The notes: generated by a model from the sequence alone, not told the origin. Counted from the stretch's first letter, positions 8,006-18,144 are shown. The stretch is DNA of 64,000 nt from Streptomyces humicola (GCF_024436035.1 NZ_JANFNG010000015.1:1-64000), one strand, 5' to 3'. A program made the numbers and translations.

Positions 8006-8254
8006 GGACACCTCGCCTGCCGTTCGTCGTTCGCGTACCCCGGGAAGAGACCGTCCCTGACGGGTGTTGACCGAACCGACGATACAACCGGTCGCTTTCC
8101 GATGTTGTTGGGTGGGTATCTCCCTGGCGTGGGGACGTGCGCAAGGGTGAAGATCGGACACACCCCGACCGGGTTTGTGATCTAGGGGTTTCAACCCGCA
8201 CCGGCCCAGGTAGGGTCTGAAAGCGTCCAGCTCCCCTTGGAGGAGGTGAGGACC

Positions 8255-10021
8255 GTGGCAGCCCACGACGACGACATGAACCGTGGCAACCGGCCCGCAC
8301 GGGGTTCGGAGGACCCCGCGAGCCAGGTGGCCTTTCTCGAGCAGGAGATCGCCGTCCTGCGACGCAAGCTCGCCGACTCTCCGCGTCACACGAGGATTCT
8401 CGAAGAGCGGATCGTCGAGCTGCAGACCAATCTGGCCGGCGTGTCCGCACAGAACGAACGACTCGCCAATACGCTCCGTGAGGCGCGCGACCAGATCGTG
8501 GCCCTCAAGGAGGAGGTCGACCGGCTGGCTCAGCCGCCCGCCGGGTTCGGCGTCTTCCTGCAGGCCAACGAGGACGGGACGGCGGACATCTTCACCGGCG
8601 GCCGCAAGCTGCGGGTGAACGTCAGCCCCACCGTGGAGCTGGATGAACTCCGGCGCGGCCAGGAGCTGATGCTCAACGAGGCGCTCAATGTGGTCCAGGC
8701 CATGAGATACGAGAGCGTCGGCGACATCGTCACCCTTAAGGAAGTCCTTGAGGACGGCGAGCGCGCCCTGGTGATAGGGCACACCGACGAGGAGCGGGTG
8801 GTGCGGCTCGCCGAGCCGCTGCTGGACATCACCCTGCGCGCCGGCGACGCCCTCCTGCTCGAACCGAGGTCCGGCTATGTCTACGAGGTCGTTCCCAAGA
8901 GCGAGGTCGAGGAGCTCGTCCTCGAAGAGGTGCCCGACATCGACTACGACAAGATCGGCGGGCTCGGCAACCAGATCGAGCTCATCCGTGATGCGGTCGA
9001 ACTCCCTTACCTCTACCCGGACCTGTTCCGCGAGCACCAACTGCGGCCGCCCAAGGGCGTGCTGCTGTACGGCCCGCCCGGCTGCGGCAAGACGCTCATC
9101 GCCAAGGCGGTGGCCAACTCCCTTGCCAAGAAGGTCGCCGAGGTCACCGGCCAGCCCGCGGGCAAGAGCTACTTCCTCAATATCAAGGGCCCCGAACTGC
9201 TGAACAAGTACGTCGGCGAGACCGAGCGCCACATCCGCCTGGTCTTCCAGCGGGCCCGGGAGAAGGCGAGCGAGGGCACGCCCGTCATCGTCTTCTTCGA
9301 CGAGATGGAGTCGCTCTTCCGCACCCGTGGCTCCGGCGTCAGCTCGGACGTGGAGAACACCATCGTCCCGCAGCTGCTCGCCGAGATCGACGGTGTGGAG
9401 GGCCTGGAGAACGTCATCGTCATCGGCGCCTCGAACCGCGAGGACATGATCGACCCGGCGATCCTGCGCCCCGGCCGCCTCGATGTGAAGATCAAGATCG
9501 AGCGTCCGGACGCGGAGGCCGCCAAGGACATCTTCTCCAAGTACCTGATCCCCACCCTGCCGCTGCACGCCGACGACCTGCAGGAGCACGGCGGATCCTC
9601 CGAGGCCGCGGTCGGCGCGATGATCCAGTCCGTGGTCGAGCGGATGTACGCGGAATCCGAGGAGAACCGCTTCCTGGAGGTCACGTACGCCAACGGGGAC
9701 AAGGAAGTCCTGTACTTCAAGGACTTCAATTCGGGTGCCATGATCCAGAACATTGTGGACCGGGCGAAGAAGATGGCCATCAAGGACTTCCTCGACCACA
9801 ATCAGAAGGGCCTTCGTGTCTCCCACCTGCTCGCCGCCTGCGTGGACGAGTTCAAGGAGAACGAGGACCTGCCCAACACAACCAACCCGGACGACTGGGC
9901 CCGGATCTCCGGAAAGAAGGGCGAGCGGATCGTCTTCATCCGCACGCTCGTCACCGGAAAGCAGGGCGCCGACACCGGCCGTTCGATCGACACCGTGGCC
10001 AACACGGGGCAGTACCTGTAA
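8255..10021 (+). CDS. arc: Proteasome-associated AAA+ ring ATPase ARC/Mpa
   Basis: A 588-aa hexameric unfoldase that binds Pup-tagged proteins and threads them into the 20S proteasome. An N-terminal coiled coil (about residues 20-95, [16 protein letters not shown] ... LKEEVDRLA) captures Pup. Tandem OB folds follow, then the AAA domain with Walker A GPPGCGKT, Walker [11 protein letters not shown], and the sensor and arginine-finger region [18 protein letters not shown]. The protein ends in GQYL, the penultimate-Tyr tail that docks on the alpha-ring. The start is GTG 8255, behind GGAGGAGGTGAGG; an in-frame ATG at 8237 would sit before this site. TAGGGTCTGA at 8211-8220 is a likely -10 region. 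Length and sequence match the S. coelicolor protein closely. Confidence 0.97.
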   Translation: MAAHDDDMNRGNRPARGSEDPASQVAFLEQEIAVLRRKLADSPRHTRILEERIVELQTNLAGVSAQNERLANTLREARDQIVALKEEVDRLAQPPAGFGVFLQANEDGTADIFTGGRKLRVNVSPTVELDELRRGQELMLNEALNVVQAMRYESVGDIVTLKEVLEDGERALVIGHTDEERVVRLAEPLLDITLRAGDALLLEPRSGYVYEVVPKSEVEELVLEEVPDIDYDKIGGLGNQIELIRDAVELPYLYPDLFREHQLRPPKGVLLYGPPGCGKTLIAKAVANSLAKKVAEVTGQPAGKSYFLNIKGPELLNKYVGETERHIRLVFQRAREKASEGTPVIVFFDEMESLFRTRGSGVSSDVENTIVPQLLAEIDGVEGLENVIVIGASNREDMIDPAILRPGRLDVKIKIERPDAEAAKDIFSKYLIPTLPLHADDLQEHGGSSEAAVGAMIQSVVERMYAESEENRFLEVTYANGDKEVLYFKDFNSGAMIQNIVDRAKKMAIKDFLDHNQKGLRVSHLLAACVDEFKENEDLPNTTNPDDWARISGKKGERIVFIRTLVTGKQGADTGRSIDTVANTGQYL

Positions 10022-10029
10022 GACGCCAT

Positions 10030-10074
10030 CCGGCTGCGGGTACCGGGCCACCGGTATCCGCAGCCGGACGCTTT
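10030..10074 (+). terminator. Hairpin terminator with T-tract after arc
   Basis: A 15-bp stem pairs 10030-10044 with 10053-10067 (one G-T pair) around an 8-nt loop, and is followed by ACGCTTTT. It begins 9 nt after the arc stop codon, so arc is probably transcribed separately from dop. Confidence 0.9.
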
Positions 10075-10265
10075 TCGCCGGGTCCCGGCCGAAGCCGAGG
10101 AATGACTGTAATGATCTCCCCACTGCCGCGCTCGCGTTCTAGGCTCTTCGGTACCGCCCCACGCAGTGCGGCGACCCCGCTTCGGACCGTCGCACCCGGG
10201 CCGGAAGTGCACTGGCACTGGAGCGCCGACCCCAGCGCGGGGCGGAGCCGGGCAAGGAGGGCCGC

Positions 10266-11777
10266 ATGACCGTACGGCGCGTGATGGGGGTCGAGACGGA
10301 GTACGGGATCTCCGTCCCCGGCCACCCGAACGCCAATGCCATGCTCACCTCGTCCCAGGTGGTCAACGCCTATGCGGCGGCGATGCACCGGGCGCGCCGC
10401 GCCCGCTGGGACTTCGAGGAGGAGAACCCGCTGCGGGACGCCCGCGGCTTCGACCTCGCCCGCGAGACGGCGGACGCCAGCCAGCTCACCGATGAGGACA
10501 TCGGTCTGGCCAATGTGATCCTCACCAACGGCGCCCGCCTCTACGTGGACCACGCCCATCCGGAGTACAGCGCCCCCGAGGTGACCAATCCGCGGGACGC
10601 GGTGCTGTGGGACAAGGCGGGGGAGCGGATCATGGCGGAGGCCGCCGAGCGCGCCGCCCAGCTGCCCGGTGCACAGCCCATCCACCTGTACAAGAACAAC
10701 ACCGACAACAAGGGCGCCTCCTACGGCACCCACGAGAACTACCTGATGAAGCGGGAGACGGCGTTCTCGGACATCGTCCGACACCTCACCCCCTTCTTCG
10801 TCTCCCGGCAGGTGGTCACCGGCGCAGGCCGGGTCGGCATCGGCCAGGACGGCGGCGAGCACGGCTTCCAGATCAGCCAGCGCGCCGACTACTTCGAGGT
10901 CGAGGTCGGCCTGGAGACGACGCTGAAGCGGCCGATCATCAACACCCGGGACGAGCCGCACGCCGACGCGGAGAAGTACCGCCGGCTGCACGTGATCATC
11001 GGCGATGCCAATCTCTCCGAGATCTCCACCTACCTCAAGCTGGGCACCACCTCGCTCGTGCTGTCCATGATCGAGGACGGCTTCATCGCCGTGGATCTCG
11101 CGGTCGACCAGCCGGTCCGCACGCTGCACCAGGTCTCACACGACCCCACACTGCGACGGCTGATCACGCTGCGTAATGGCCGCACGCTGACCGCGGTGCA
11201 GCTGCAGATGGAGTACTTCGAGCTGGCCCGCAAGTACGTCGAGGACCGCTACGGCACGGACGCCGACGAGCAGACCAAGGATGTCCTCACCCGCTGGGAG
11301 GACGTGCTGGGACGCCTGGAGACCGATCCGATGAGCCTCGCGGGCGAGCTGGACTGGGTGGCGAAGCTCGAGCTCATGGAGGGCTACCGCAGGCGCGACG
11401 GCATCGGCTGGGACTCGGCCCGCCTCCACCTCGTCGACCTGCAGTACGCCGACGTACGCCCCGACAAGGGCCTGTACAACCGCCTGGCGGCCCGTGGACG
11501 CATGAAGCGGCTCCTGGACGAGAACGACGTCTCACAGGCCCGTATCAAGCCTCCTGAGGACACCAGGGCCTACTTCCGGGGCCGCTGCCTCGAGCAGTAC
11601 GCCGACGACGTGGCCGCGGCCTCGTGGGACTCGGTCATCTTCGACCTGCCCGGCCGTGACTCTCTGCAACGCGTCCCCACGCTGGAGCCGCTGCGCGGCA
11701 CCCGCAACCATGTCAAGGAGCTGCTCGACCGCTGCCGTACCGCGGAGGATCTTGTCAGGGTCCTGTCCGGGGGCTGA
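10266..11777 (+). CDS. dop: Dop, Pup deamidase/depupylase
   Basis: A 503-aa member of the glutamine-synthetase-like carboxylate-amine ligase fold, paralogous to PafA. The N-terminal active site reads GVETEYGIS, with Mg/ATP-binding glutamates. An insertion of about 35 residues ([11 protein letters not shown] ... DEDIG), absent from PafA, is the regulatory Dop loop. The catalytic Asp lies in [10 protein letters not shown], and NTRDEPHAD is conserved in both enzymes. Dop hydrolyses the Pup-substrate isopeptide bond and deamidates Pup-Gln where needed. Here Pup is encoded with Glu, so depupylation should be its main job. ATG 10266 follows AAGGAGGG. It is probably transcribed with pup 141 nt downstream or from its own promoter. 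Confidence 0.96.
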   Translation: MTVRRVMGVETEYGISVPGHPNANAMLTSSQVVNAYAAAMHRARRARWDFEEENPLRDARGFDLARETADASQLTDEDIGLANVILTNGARLYVDHAHPEYSAPEVTNPRDAVLWDKAGERIMAEAAERAAQLPGAQPIHLYKNNTDNKGASYGTHENYLMKRETAFSDIVRHLTPFFVSRQVVTGAGRVGIGQDGGEHGFQISQRADYFEVEVGLETTLKRPIINTRDEPHADAEKYRRLHVIIGDANLSEISTYLKLGTTSLVLSMIEDGFIAVDLAVDQPVRTLHQVSHDPTLRRLITLRNGRTLTAVQLQMEYFELARKYVEDRYGTDADEQTKDVLTRWEDVLGRLETDPMSLAGELDWVAKLELMEGYRRRDGIGWDSARLHLVDLQYADVRPDKGLYNRLAARGRMKRLLDENDVSQARIKPPEDTRAYFRGRCLEQYADDVAAASWDSVIFDLPGRDSLQRVPTLEPLRGTRNHVKELLDRCRTAEDLVRVLSGG

Positions 11778-11837
11778 AACGGCCGCGGAACGGGAACCAT
11801 CGAGGTAGCTCCCGGACGTTGGGGAAGAACAGGCCGG

Positions 11838-11860
11838 ATGTCAGACCCTGCGTATAGGGT
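11838..11860 (+). promoter_or_regulatory. Possible PafBC-type promoter of pup
   Basis: ATGTCAGAC (11838-11846), exactly 8 nt, then TAGGGT (11855-11860). The upstream block keeps the TGTCAG core but matches TTGTCRGTG at only 6 of 9 bases, so it is weaker than the two others in this window. The following TCTGA makes the -10 block identical over 10 bp to that before arc. Confidence 0.4.
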
Positions 11861-11864
11861 CTGA
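11841..11864. promoter_or_regulatory. 24-bp palindrome overlapping the pup promoter
   Basis: TCAGACCCT (11841-11849) and AGGGTCTGA (11856-11864) are perfect 9-bp inverted arms around GCGTAT. The palindrome covers the probable -10 hexamer and ends 54 nt before the pup ATG. It could be an operator, or an RNA hairpin if transcription starts upstream. Confidence 0.5.
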
Positions 11865-11918
11865 TCTTGTAGGGGTCTGCAGGACACGGCGACACGGCAA
11901 CCGAGCGGGGTGAGGGAC

Positions 11919-12134
11919 ATGGCTACCAAGGACACCGGCGGGCAGCAACGACAGACGCGCACCACCGAGGAGATCGAGGAGACCGCCCCGGAGGCGCAGG
12001 CCTCCGAGGACCTCAAGGAACGCCACGAGAAGCTCTCGGACGACGTGGACTCCGTCCTGGACGAGATCGACGACGTCCTGGAAGAGAACGCCGAGGACTT
12101 CGTTCGGTCGTTTGTGCAAAAGGGCGGCGAGTAG
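11919..12134 (+). CDS. pup: Pup, prokaryotic ubiquitin-like protein
   Basis: A 71-aa intrinsically disordered tag, covalently joined through its C-terminal Glu to substrate lysines by PafA. The N-terminal half is Thr/Gln/Glu-rich. The C-terminal half carries the helix-forming ARC/PafA-binding stretch (SDDVDSVLDEIDDVLEEN) and ends VQKGGE. The last codon is GAG directly before TAG, so the protein is made ready for ligation without deamidation. ATG 11919 follows TGAGGG closely; an in-frame GTG at 11910 would add three residues and lacks a ribosome site. It lies between dop and prcB and is followed by a strong terminator. Confidence 0.96.
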   Translation: MATKDTGGQQRQTRTTEEIEETAPEAQASEDLKERHEKLSDDVDSVLDEIDDVLEENAEDFVRSFVQKGGE

Positions 12135-12146
12135 GCCGCTTCGTCC

Positions 12147-12185
12147 CCGTCCCGTGTCCGAGCACAGGTCTCGGACACGGGACGG
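12147..12185 (+). terminator. 16-bp perfect hairpin terminator after pup
   Basis: Positions 12147-12162 pair perfectly with 12170-12185 around a 7-nt loop, starting 12 nt after the pup stop. It should insulate the abundant pup message from prcBA. A probable -10 (TAAGGT, 12206-12211) for prcB follows. Confidence 0.88.
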
Positions 12186-12287
12186 ATGACTGGCACGGCC
12201 GGGGGTAAGGTCCGTGCAGTGATCGAGGACCGGCAGCCGTCCGGGGGGATGCCCGGGCCGGTCCGCCGCCATCGTGGGAGGAAACGC

Positions 12288-13133
12288 GTGGGAGCCAACA
12301 TCAGCAGCACCGGGCGTCTGCCGGCTGCCTTCCTGACGCCGGGATCGTCGTCGTTCATGGACTTCCTCGGCGAGCACTCTCCCGAACTGCTCCCGGGCAA
12401 CAGGACCCTCCCGCCGGTCCAGGGGGCGGTGGAGATCCCGCACGGGACGACGATCGTCGCCGCCGCCTTCCCCGGCGGCGTCGTGCTCGCCGGTGACCGC
12501 CGGGCGACGATGGGCAACATCATCGCGCAGCGCGACATCGAGAAGGTCTTCCCGGCCGACGAGTACTCGGCGGTCGGCATCGCGGGCACGGCCGGTCTCG
12601 CCGTGGAGATGGTCAAGCTCTTCCAACTCGAGCTCGAACACTATGAGAAGATCGAGGGCGACGTGCTGTCCCTCGAAGGCAAGGCCAACCGGCTGTCGAC
12701 GATGATCCGCAGCAATCTCGGCATGGCGCTGCAGGGCCTCGCCGTCGTCCCGCTCTTCGCCGGGTACGACCTCGACCGCGAAAAGGGCCGCATCTTCAGC
12801 TACGACGTCACCGGCGGCCGCTCCGAGGAGCACGGATTCGCGGCGACGGGATCGGGCTCGGTCTTCGCCCGCGGCGCACTCAAGAAGCTCTACCGCGACG
12901 ATCTGACGGAGCAGCAGACCACCACGCTGGTCGTCCAGGCGCTGTACGACGCCGCCGACGACGACTCGGCGACCGGCGGCCCGGACATGGCCCGCCGCAT
13001 CTACCCGATCGTCACGGTCATCACGGACGAGGGCTTCCGCAGGCTCACCGAGGCCGAGTCGTCCGAGATCGCCCGTGCCGTCCACGAGCGCCGCCTCGAA
13101 CAGCCGGACGGCCCGCGGGCCGCGATCCTCTAG
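12288..13133 (+). CDS. prcB: 20S proteasome beta subunit PrcB
   Basis: A 281-aa precursor of the catalytic subunit. A 53-residue propeptide ([11 protein letters not shown] ... [12 protein letters not shown]) precedes the cleavage point, so Thr54 in GTTIVAAAF becomes the N-terminal nucleophile Thr1. The following GDRRATMGN contains the conserved catalytic Asp and charge-relay residues, with Lys33-equivalent in the IEKVF segment. GTG 12288 is preceded by GGGAGGAAAC; the frame is open further upstream but lacks another ribosome site. It is co-transcribed with prcA, 45 nt downstream. Confidence 0.96.
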   Translation: MGANISSTGRLPAAFLTPGSSSFMDFLGEHSPELLPGNRTLPPVQGAVEIPHGTTIVAAAFPGGVVLAGDRRATMGNIIAQRDIEKVFPADEYSAVGIAGTAGLAVEMVKLFQLELEHYEKIEGDVLSLEGKANRLSTMIRSNLGMALQGLAVVPLFAGYDLDREKGRIFSYDVTGGRSEEHGFAATGSGSVFARGALKKLYRDDLTEQQTTTLVVQALYDAADDDSATGGPDMARRIYPIVTVITDEGFRRLTEAESSEIARAVHERRLEQPDGPRAAIL

Positions 13134-13178
13134 CAGCCAGCAGGGCCACGTAAACCGACAGAAAGGGACGGATAGCCG

Positions 13179-13937
13179 GTGTCGACGCCGTTCTACGTCT
13201 CACCCCAGCAGGCCATGGCGGACCGCGCCGAGTACGCCCGCAAGGGCATCGCGCGCGGCCGCAGCGTCGTCGTACTGCAGTACACCGACGGCATCGTGTT
13301 CGTCGCCGAGAACCCGTCCCGCGCCCTGCACAAGGTCAGCGAGATCTACGACCGCATCGCCTTCGCCGCGGTCGGCAAGTACAACGAGTTCGAGAACCTG
13401 CGGATCGGCGGGGTCCGCTACGCCGACCTGCGCGGCTACACCTACGACCGCGACGACGTCACGGCCCGGGGCCTGGCCAACGTCTACGCACAGACCCTCG
13501 GCACGATCTTCTCCAGCGTGGGGGAGAAGCCCTACGAGGTGGAACTGATCGTCGCCGAGGTCGGCGAGAGGCCCGAGGACGATCAGATCTACCGCCTGCC
13601 GCACGACGGCTCGATCGTCGACGAGCACGGCGCAGTCGCGGTCGGCGGGAACTCCGACCAGATCGGCAGCTACCTCGACCAGCGGCACCGCGACGGCATG
13701 TCGCTCGGCGAAGCGCTCAAGCTCGCCGTGGAGTCGCTCGGCCGTGACAACAACGGCGGAGAACGGCAGCTCACCGCCGAGCAGTTGGAGGTCGCCGTAC
13801 TCGACCGCACCCGTCCGCAGCAGCGCAAGTTCCGGCGCATCCTCGGCCGCCAGCTCACCCGGCTCCTCGAGCCCGGGGCCGGAACGGAGGGTGAAGCGGG
13901 GGAGACGTCGAGCGCCGAGGACGCCGAGGAGGAGTAG
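13179..13937 (+). CDS. prcA: 20S proteasome alpha subunit PrcA
   Basis: A 252-aa subunit of the outer rings that gate the chamber and receive ARC. The N-terminal gating helix region ([22 protein letters not shown]) and the alpha-type core ([34 protein letters not shown]) are conserved, and no catalytic N-terminal Thr is present. An acidic tail ([18 protein letters not shown]) extends beyond the fold, as in other Streptomyces alpha subunits. The start is GTG 13179 behind AAAGGGACGG. It sits in an operon with prcB upstream and an MFS gene 29 nt downstream. Confidence 0.96.
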   Translation: MSTPFYVSPQQAMADRAEYARKGIARGRSVVVLQYTDGIVFVAENPSRALHKVSEIYDRIAFAAVGKYNEFENLRIGGVRYADLRGYTYDRDDVTARGLANVYAQTLGTIFSSVGEKPYEVELIVAEVGERPEDDQIYRLPHDGSIVDEHGAVAVGGNSDQIGSYLDQRHRDGMSLGEALKLAVESLGRDNNGGERQLTAEQLEVAVLDRTRPQQRKFRRILGRQLTRLLEPGAGTEGEAGETSSAEDAEEE

Positions 13938-13966
13938 CCCGGGACTGACGCGGAGAAAGGGCAGGG

Positions 13967-15229
13967 ATGGCTGCGGGGTACCTGGAACTGCTGCGCGCAC
14001 GGCACGCCGTGCGCCTGCTCACCGGCACCCTGATCGGACGGCTGCCCAACGCCACGGCGGCTCTGGCCATCGTGCTGTTCACGCGCGCGCACGGCGGCGA
14101 CTACACCCTCGCGGGAGCGCTGTCGGCCGTCTACGGCCTGGGCACGGCCGTGGGGCAGCCGCTGCTCGGCCGCCTGGTCGACAGGCGCGGCCAGCCGCGC
14201 GTGATGCTCCCCGGCGCCCTGGTCTCGTGCGCGGCGATGGCGGCCTTCGCCGCCACCGGACCGCGTCCGCTCGTACTCGCCTGCGCCGAGATGGCCGTCG
14301 CCGGTCTCGCCACCCCGCCGCTCGAAGGCGGTTTGCGTGCCCTGTGGCCCAGCGTGGTCGGCCGCGAGGAGCAGGTCCACGCCGCGTACGCGCTGGACGC
14401 CGCCGCGCAGGAGGTGATGTTCGCGGCCGGACCGCTGCTCGTCACGCTCCTCATCGCGGCCGCCTCGACCGGTGCCGCCGTGCTCGTTCTCTCGCTCATC
14501 GGCGTGGCCGGCACGCTGCTCGTCGTCACCGCCGGTCCTTCGCGGCGCTGGCGGGCCGAGCCGCGTGAGGCGCACTGGCTCGGGCCGCTGCGCTCACCCG
14601 GACTCCTCGCTCTGCTGGGCACCTTCTTCTTCGTCGGTGTCGCTCTGGGCTCGATCGCGGTGGCAGCGGTGGCGTACGCGGACGCCCATGGCGGTGGCAT
14701 GGTCTCCAGCTATCTGCTCTCCGCGCTCGGCGCGGGGGCGCTGGTCGGCGGGGTGGCCTACGGCGTACGGCACTGGGCGGGCCCGCCGGAGCGGCGGCTG
14801 CGGGTCCTGGTGGTGCTGCTCGCGGCCGCCTACGTGCCGCTGGTGACCGTGCCCGGCGTGGCGCTGATGACGGCGCTGGCGGGGCTCTCCGGGCTCTTCC
14901 TTGCGCCGGTCCTGGCGTGCGCCTTCGTTGTCGTGGACCGTCATGCGCCGTCGGGGACGGTCACCGAGGCGTTCTCGTGGATCGTGACCGCGTTCGGCGT
15001 CGGCGCGTCGGCGGGCACCGCGATTGCGGGCCCGGCGGCCCAATACGGCGGCGCACCGGCCGGATTCGGGGTGGCAGCCGCGGGGGGTGTCGTCGCCCTG
15101 CTGGTATTGCTGGGCAGCGGCAGGTTCCTCCGGGTTTCAAACACCCGCGAGTTGCATCGTCACGATGTGAAGAAAACTGATCGAATCGGCACCGTCGAAC
15201 CCGGTTTCAGCAGCAGTCATCAGGCGTAA
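13967..15229 (+). CDS. Major facilitator superfamily transporter inside the proteasome locus
   Basis: A 420-aa membrane protein with about 12 predicted helices in two halves. The loop GRLVDRRGQPRVM between helices 2 and 3 is the MFS signature motif A. A hydrophilic C-terminal tail ends KKTDRIGTVEPGFSSSHQA. ATG 13967 follows GAGAAAGGGCAGGG, 29 nt after prcA, and the stop is only 9 nt before pafA, so it appears to be part of the prcBA-pafA transcript. From memory, an MFS gene occupies the same position in S. coelicolor. The substrate is unknown; export of peptides or drugs is possible but unsupported by any residue here. Confidence 0.87.
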   Translation: MAAGYLELLRARHAVRLLTGTLIGRLPNATAALAIVLFTRAHGGDYTLAGALSAVYGLGTAVGQPLLGRLVDRRGQPRVMLPGALVSCAAMAAFAATGPRPLVLACAEMAVAGLATPPLEGGLRALWPSVVGREEQVHAAYALDAAAQEVMFAAGPLLVTLLIAAASTGAAVLVLSLIGVAGTLLVVTAGPSRRWRAEPREAHWLGPLRSPGLLALLGTFFFVGVALGSIAVAAVAYADAHGGGMVSSYLLSALGAGALVGGVAYGVRHWAGPPERRLRVLVVLLAAAYVPLVTVPGVALMTALAGLSGLFLAPVLACAFVVVDRHAPSGTVTEAFSWIVTAFGVGASAGTAIAGPAAQYGGAPAGFGVAAAGGVVALLVLLGSGRFLRVSNTRELHRHDVKKTDRIGTVEPGFSSSHQA

Positions 15230-15238
15230 TGTTCAGTC

Positions 15239-16600
15239 ATGGACCGCCGCATTTTCGGATTGGAGAACGAGTACGGCGTCACCTGCACGTTCCGGGGACA
15301 GCGACGCCTGTCGCCGGACGAGGTGGCGCGGTACCTCTTCCGCCGTGTCGTGTCATGGGGTCGCAGCAGCAATGTCTTCCTCAAGAACGGCGCCCGCCTC
15401 TACCTCGACGTGGGTTCGCACCCGGAGTACGCCACCCCGGAGTGCGACAATGTGACCGAACTGGTCACCCATGACAAGGCCGGTGAACGCATCCTGGAAG
15501 GCCTGCTCGTCGACGCCGAACGCAGGCTGCACGAGGAGGGGATCGCGGGCGACGTCTATCTGTTCAAGAACAACACCGATTCGGCGGGGAACTCCTACGG
15601 GTGCCACGAGAATTACCTGGTGGCCCGGCACGGCGAGTTCTCGCGTCTTGCGGACATCCTCATTCCGTTCCTCGTCACCCGCCAACTGCTCTGCGGAGCG
15701 GGCAAGGTGCTGCAGACCCCGCGCGGTGCGGTGTACTGCGTCAGCCAGCGGGCCGAGCACATCTGGGAGGGTGTCAGTTCCGCGACGACCCGCTCCCGGC
15801 CCATCATCAACACCCGCGACGAGCCGCACGCGGACGCCGAGCGCTACCGCAGGCTGCACGTCATCGTCGGCGACTCCAACATGTCCGAGACGACCATGCT
15901 GCTCAAGGTCGGTGCCACCGACCTCGTGCTGCGCATGATCGAGGCCGGCACGGTGATGCGCGACCTGACCCTGGAGAACCCGATCCGGGCGATCCGCGAG
16001 GTCAGCCACGACATCACCGGCCGCAGGAAGGTCCGGCTCGCCAGCGGCCGGGAGGCATCCGCCCTGGACATCCAGGAGGAGTACTACTCCAAGGCAGTCG
16101 ACTTCTGCGAGCGCCGCGGCATCCGCACCGGCGTCGTCGACCAGGTGCTCGACCTGTGGGGACGGTCCTTGGAGGCGATCGGGTCCGGCGACCTCGGCCT
16201 GATCGACAAGGAGATCGACTGGGTGATGAAGTACCAGCTCATCGAGCAGTACCGCAACCGGAACAACATCACCATGTCGCACCCGAGGATCGCGCAGATA
16301 GACCTCGCCTACCACGACATCCATCGCCGTCGTGGGCTGTACTACCTGCTGGAGCGGCGCGGGCAGGCCAAGCGGGTCTGCAACGACCTGCGCATCTTCG
16401 AGGCGAAGTCGGTGCCGCCGCAGACCACCCGGGCGCGGCTGCGCGGCGATTTCATCCGCCGGGCGCAGGAGCAGCGCCGCGACTTCACCGTCGACTGGGT
16501 GCACCTGAAGCTCAACGACCAGGCGCAGCGCACCGTGCTGTGCAAAGACCCCTTCCGGTCCGTCGACGACCGGGTGGAGAAGCTCATCGCCGGAATGTGA
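15239..16600 (+). CDS. pafA: PafA, Pup-protein ligase
   Basis: A 453-aa enzyme that phosphorylates the C-terminal Glu of Pup and joins it to lysines of target proteins. Active-site Glu9 lies in GLENEYGV. The conserved acidic stretch [11 protein letters not shown], the ATP-binding [15 protein letters not shown] and the [17 protein letters not shown] block are shared with Dop, but the Dop loop is missing, confirming PafA. The C-terminal Pup-cradling domain ends [14 protein letters not shown] 15239 lies 9 nt after the MFS stop with no clear Shine-Dalgarno, so translation may depend on coupling to the upstream gene. Confidence 0.96.
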   Translation: MDRRIFGLENEYGVTCTFRGQRRLSPDEVARYLFRRVVSWGRSSNVFLKNGARLYLDVGSHPEYATPECDNVTELVTHDKAGERILEGLLVDAERRLHEEGIAGDVYLFKNNTDSAGNSYGCHENYLVARHGEFSRLADILIPFLVTRQLLCGAGKVLQTPRGAVYCVSQRAEHIWEGVSSATTRSRPIINTRDEPHADAERYRRLHVIVGDSNMSETTMLLKVGATDLVLRMIEAGTVMRDLTLENPIRAIREVSHDITGRRKVRLASGREASALDIQEEYYSKAVDFCERRGIRTGVVDQVLDLWGRSLEAIGSGDLGLIDKEIDWVMKYQLIEQYRNRNNITMSHPRIAQIDLAYHDIHRRRGLYYLLERRGQAKRVCNDLRIFEAKSVPPQTTRARLRGDFIRRAQEQRRDFTVDWVHLKLNDQAQRTVLCKDPFRSVDDRVEKLIAGM

Positions 16601-16623
16601 CCGCCCGCAGGCGCTCACCGAGA

Positions 16624-16659
16624 GCGTCAACGGCGGCAACGGCGTCAACGGCGTGACGC
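16624..16659. repeat. Four 9-bp tandem repeats (GCGTCAACG-like) after pafA
   Basis: GCGTCAACG, GCGGCAACG, GCGTCAACG and GCGTGACGC run head to tail, 24 nt after the pafA stop. The spacing is non-coding, and the cause is probably replication slippage. Confidence 0.6.
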
Positions 16660-16749
16660 GGGCCTCGTGCGTTCCTCGTACGGGGCCTTGCGTACGCCGT
16701 AGAGTGGCCCGCGTTCACTCCGCAAGACCACCGATGAGCTGAGGCAAAG

Positions 16750-17679
16750 TTGCGTCGTGTCGCCGCTGCCCTCGTCGTCCCGCTGTTGCTGCTCACTGCA
16801 GCGTGCGGCGACGGCAAGGGCTCTTCCGCATCCTCCACCCCGCTTCCCGCTGTCACCGCCGGGGCCAAATTCGGAGAGAAACCGACCGTGGCGAAGGGCT
16901 CGGGCAATCCCCCGGGCAATCTCGTCGTCAACACCCTGAGCCGGGGCAACGGCCCCACGGTGCACAAGGACGACTTCGTCTCGGTGAACTACCTGGGGCA
17001 GCTGTGGAACTCCGACCAGCCGTTCGACAACAGCTATGACCGTGGCCAGCCGCTCGGCATCCAGGTCGGCGCGGGGCAGGTGATCAAGGGCTGGGACCAG
17101 GCGCTCGTGGGACAGAAGGTGGGAAGCCGGATCGAGATGTCGATCCCGCCGGACCTGGGCTACGGTGCCCAGGGACAGCCGCCGACCATCCCGGCCAACT
17201 CCACGCTGGTCTTCGTCGTGGACATCCTCAAGAGCACCTCGGGCTCGGGCACCGCCAAGGGTGCCGTGCAGCCGCAGAACGACGCGAGCCTGCCCAAGGT
17301 CGGCACCAACACCGACGGCAAGGCTCCGAGCATCGACGTGCCCAAGACCTCGGCGCCCAAGAGCCTGGTGGCGAACTACGTCATCGAGGGCAACGGCCCG
17401 GCGGTCAAGAGCTCGGACACGGTGATCGTCCAGTACAAGGGCGTGCTGTGGGACGGCGGCAAGCAGTTCGACAGCAGCTACGACCGGGGCCAGCCCGCCT
17501 CCTTCGCGCTCAACCAGGTGGTCAAGGGCTGGGCCGAGGGCCTGACCGGCAAGAAGGTGGGCAGCCGGGTGCTGATCGTGATCCCGCCGGACCTGGGCTA
17601 CGGCTCCCAGGGCAACCCGCCGACCATCCCGGCCAACGCCACGCTGGTCTTCTCGGTCGACATCATCGGGACTCTGTAA
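16750..17679 (+). CDS. Lipoprotein with two FKBP-type peptidyl-prolyl isomerase domains
   Basis: A 309-aa extracytoplasmic folding helper. TTG 16750 follows GAGGCAAAG. The signal ends in lipobox LTAAC with Cys19. The two FKBP domains run from about residues 60-160 (VSVNYLGQLW, FDNSYDRGQPL, IKGWDQALVG, IPPDLGYGAQG) and 205-309 (VIVQYKGVLWDGG, FDSSYDRGQP, VKGWAEGLTG, IPPDLGYGSQG). A Ser/Ala/Gly linker joins them. Both keep the Asp, Trp and Tyr of the prolyl-isomerase pocket. The halves are clearly internal duplicates. It is followed 40 nt later by a cytoplasmic single-domain FKBP, and the pair sits between pafA and pafBC. Confidence 0.93.
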   Translation: MRRVAAALVVPLLLLTAACGDGKGSSASSTPLPAVTAGAKFGEKPTVAKGSGNPPGNLVVNTLSRGNGPTVHKDDFVSVNYLGQLWNSDQPFDNSYDRGQPLGIQVGAGQVIKGWDQALVGQKVGSRIEMSIPPDLGYGAQGQPPTIPANSTLVFVVDILKSTSGSGTAKGAVQPQNDASLPKVGTNTDGKAPSIDVPKTSAPKSLVANYVIEGNGPAVKSSDTVIVQYKGVLWDGGKQFDSSYDRGQPASFALNQVVKGWAEGLTGKKVGSRVLIVIPPDLGYGSQGNPPTIPANATLVFSVDIIGTL

Positions 17680-17719
17680 GACTGTTCACGTTGCACATGA
17701 CGCACGAGGGAGCTTTTTC

Positions 17720-18091
17720 GTGAACATCGACAAGCCCGAGATCGACTTCCCGGGCGGCGAACCGCCGGCCGACCTGGAGATCAAGGACATCTGGGAGGGC
17801 GACGGGCCCGAGGCGAAGGCGGGGGACACCGTCTCCGTCCACTACGTGGGTGTCTCCTTCAGCACGGGTGAGGAGTTCGACGCGAGCTGGAACCGGGGCA
17901 AGCCGCTCCAGTTCCAGCTGGGCGTCGGCCAGGTCATCTCCGGCTGGGACAAGGGCGTCCAGGGGATGAAGGTCGGCGGGCGCCGTCAGCTGACCATTCC
18001 GCCGCACCTCGCCTACGGCGACCGCGGTGCGGGCAACGTGATCAAGCCGGGCGAGACCTTGATCTTTGTCTGCGACCTGGTCTCCGTCTGA
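17720..18091 (+). CDS. Cytoplasmic FKBP-type peptidyl-prolyl cis-trans isomerase
   Basis: A 123-aa single-domain FKBP without a signal peptide. Pocket residues are visible in VSVHYVGVSFSTGEEFDASW, VISGWDKGVQGMKVGG and IPPHLAYGDRGAG. It catalyses cis-trans isomerisation of Xaa-Pro bonds in the cytoplasm. GTG 17720 follows GAGGGAGC. It probably shares a transcript with the double-domain lipoprotein upstream, and a strong terminator ends the unit at 18145-18184. Confidence 0.93.
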   Translation: MNIDKPEIDFPGGEPPADLEIKDIWEGDGPEAKAGDTVSVHYVGVSFSTGEEFDASWNRGKPLQFQLGVGQVISGWDKGVQGMKVGGRRQLTIPPHLAYGDRGAGNVIKPGETLIFVCDLVSV

Positions 18092-18144
18092 TCGACCCGA
18101 TCGTTCCGCGTCGGATTCTGGCCATTCGTGGCCGATCCGCTTCG

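Noticed and set aside
7715-10123. 802-aa open frame on the minus strand across arc
   Set aside because: It is antisense to the well-supported arc gene, with composition typical of GC-rich shadow frames. Only its last 96 codons, after GTG 8005, encode a recognisable protein (ferredoxin).
16624-16659. Short tandem repeats considered as a CRISPR-like array
   Set aside because: Units are 9 bp with no spacers. No cas gene or repeat-spacer array is visible anywhere in the window.
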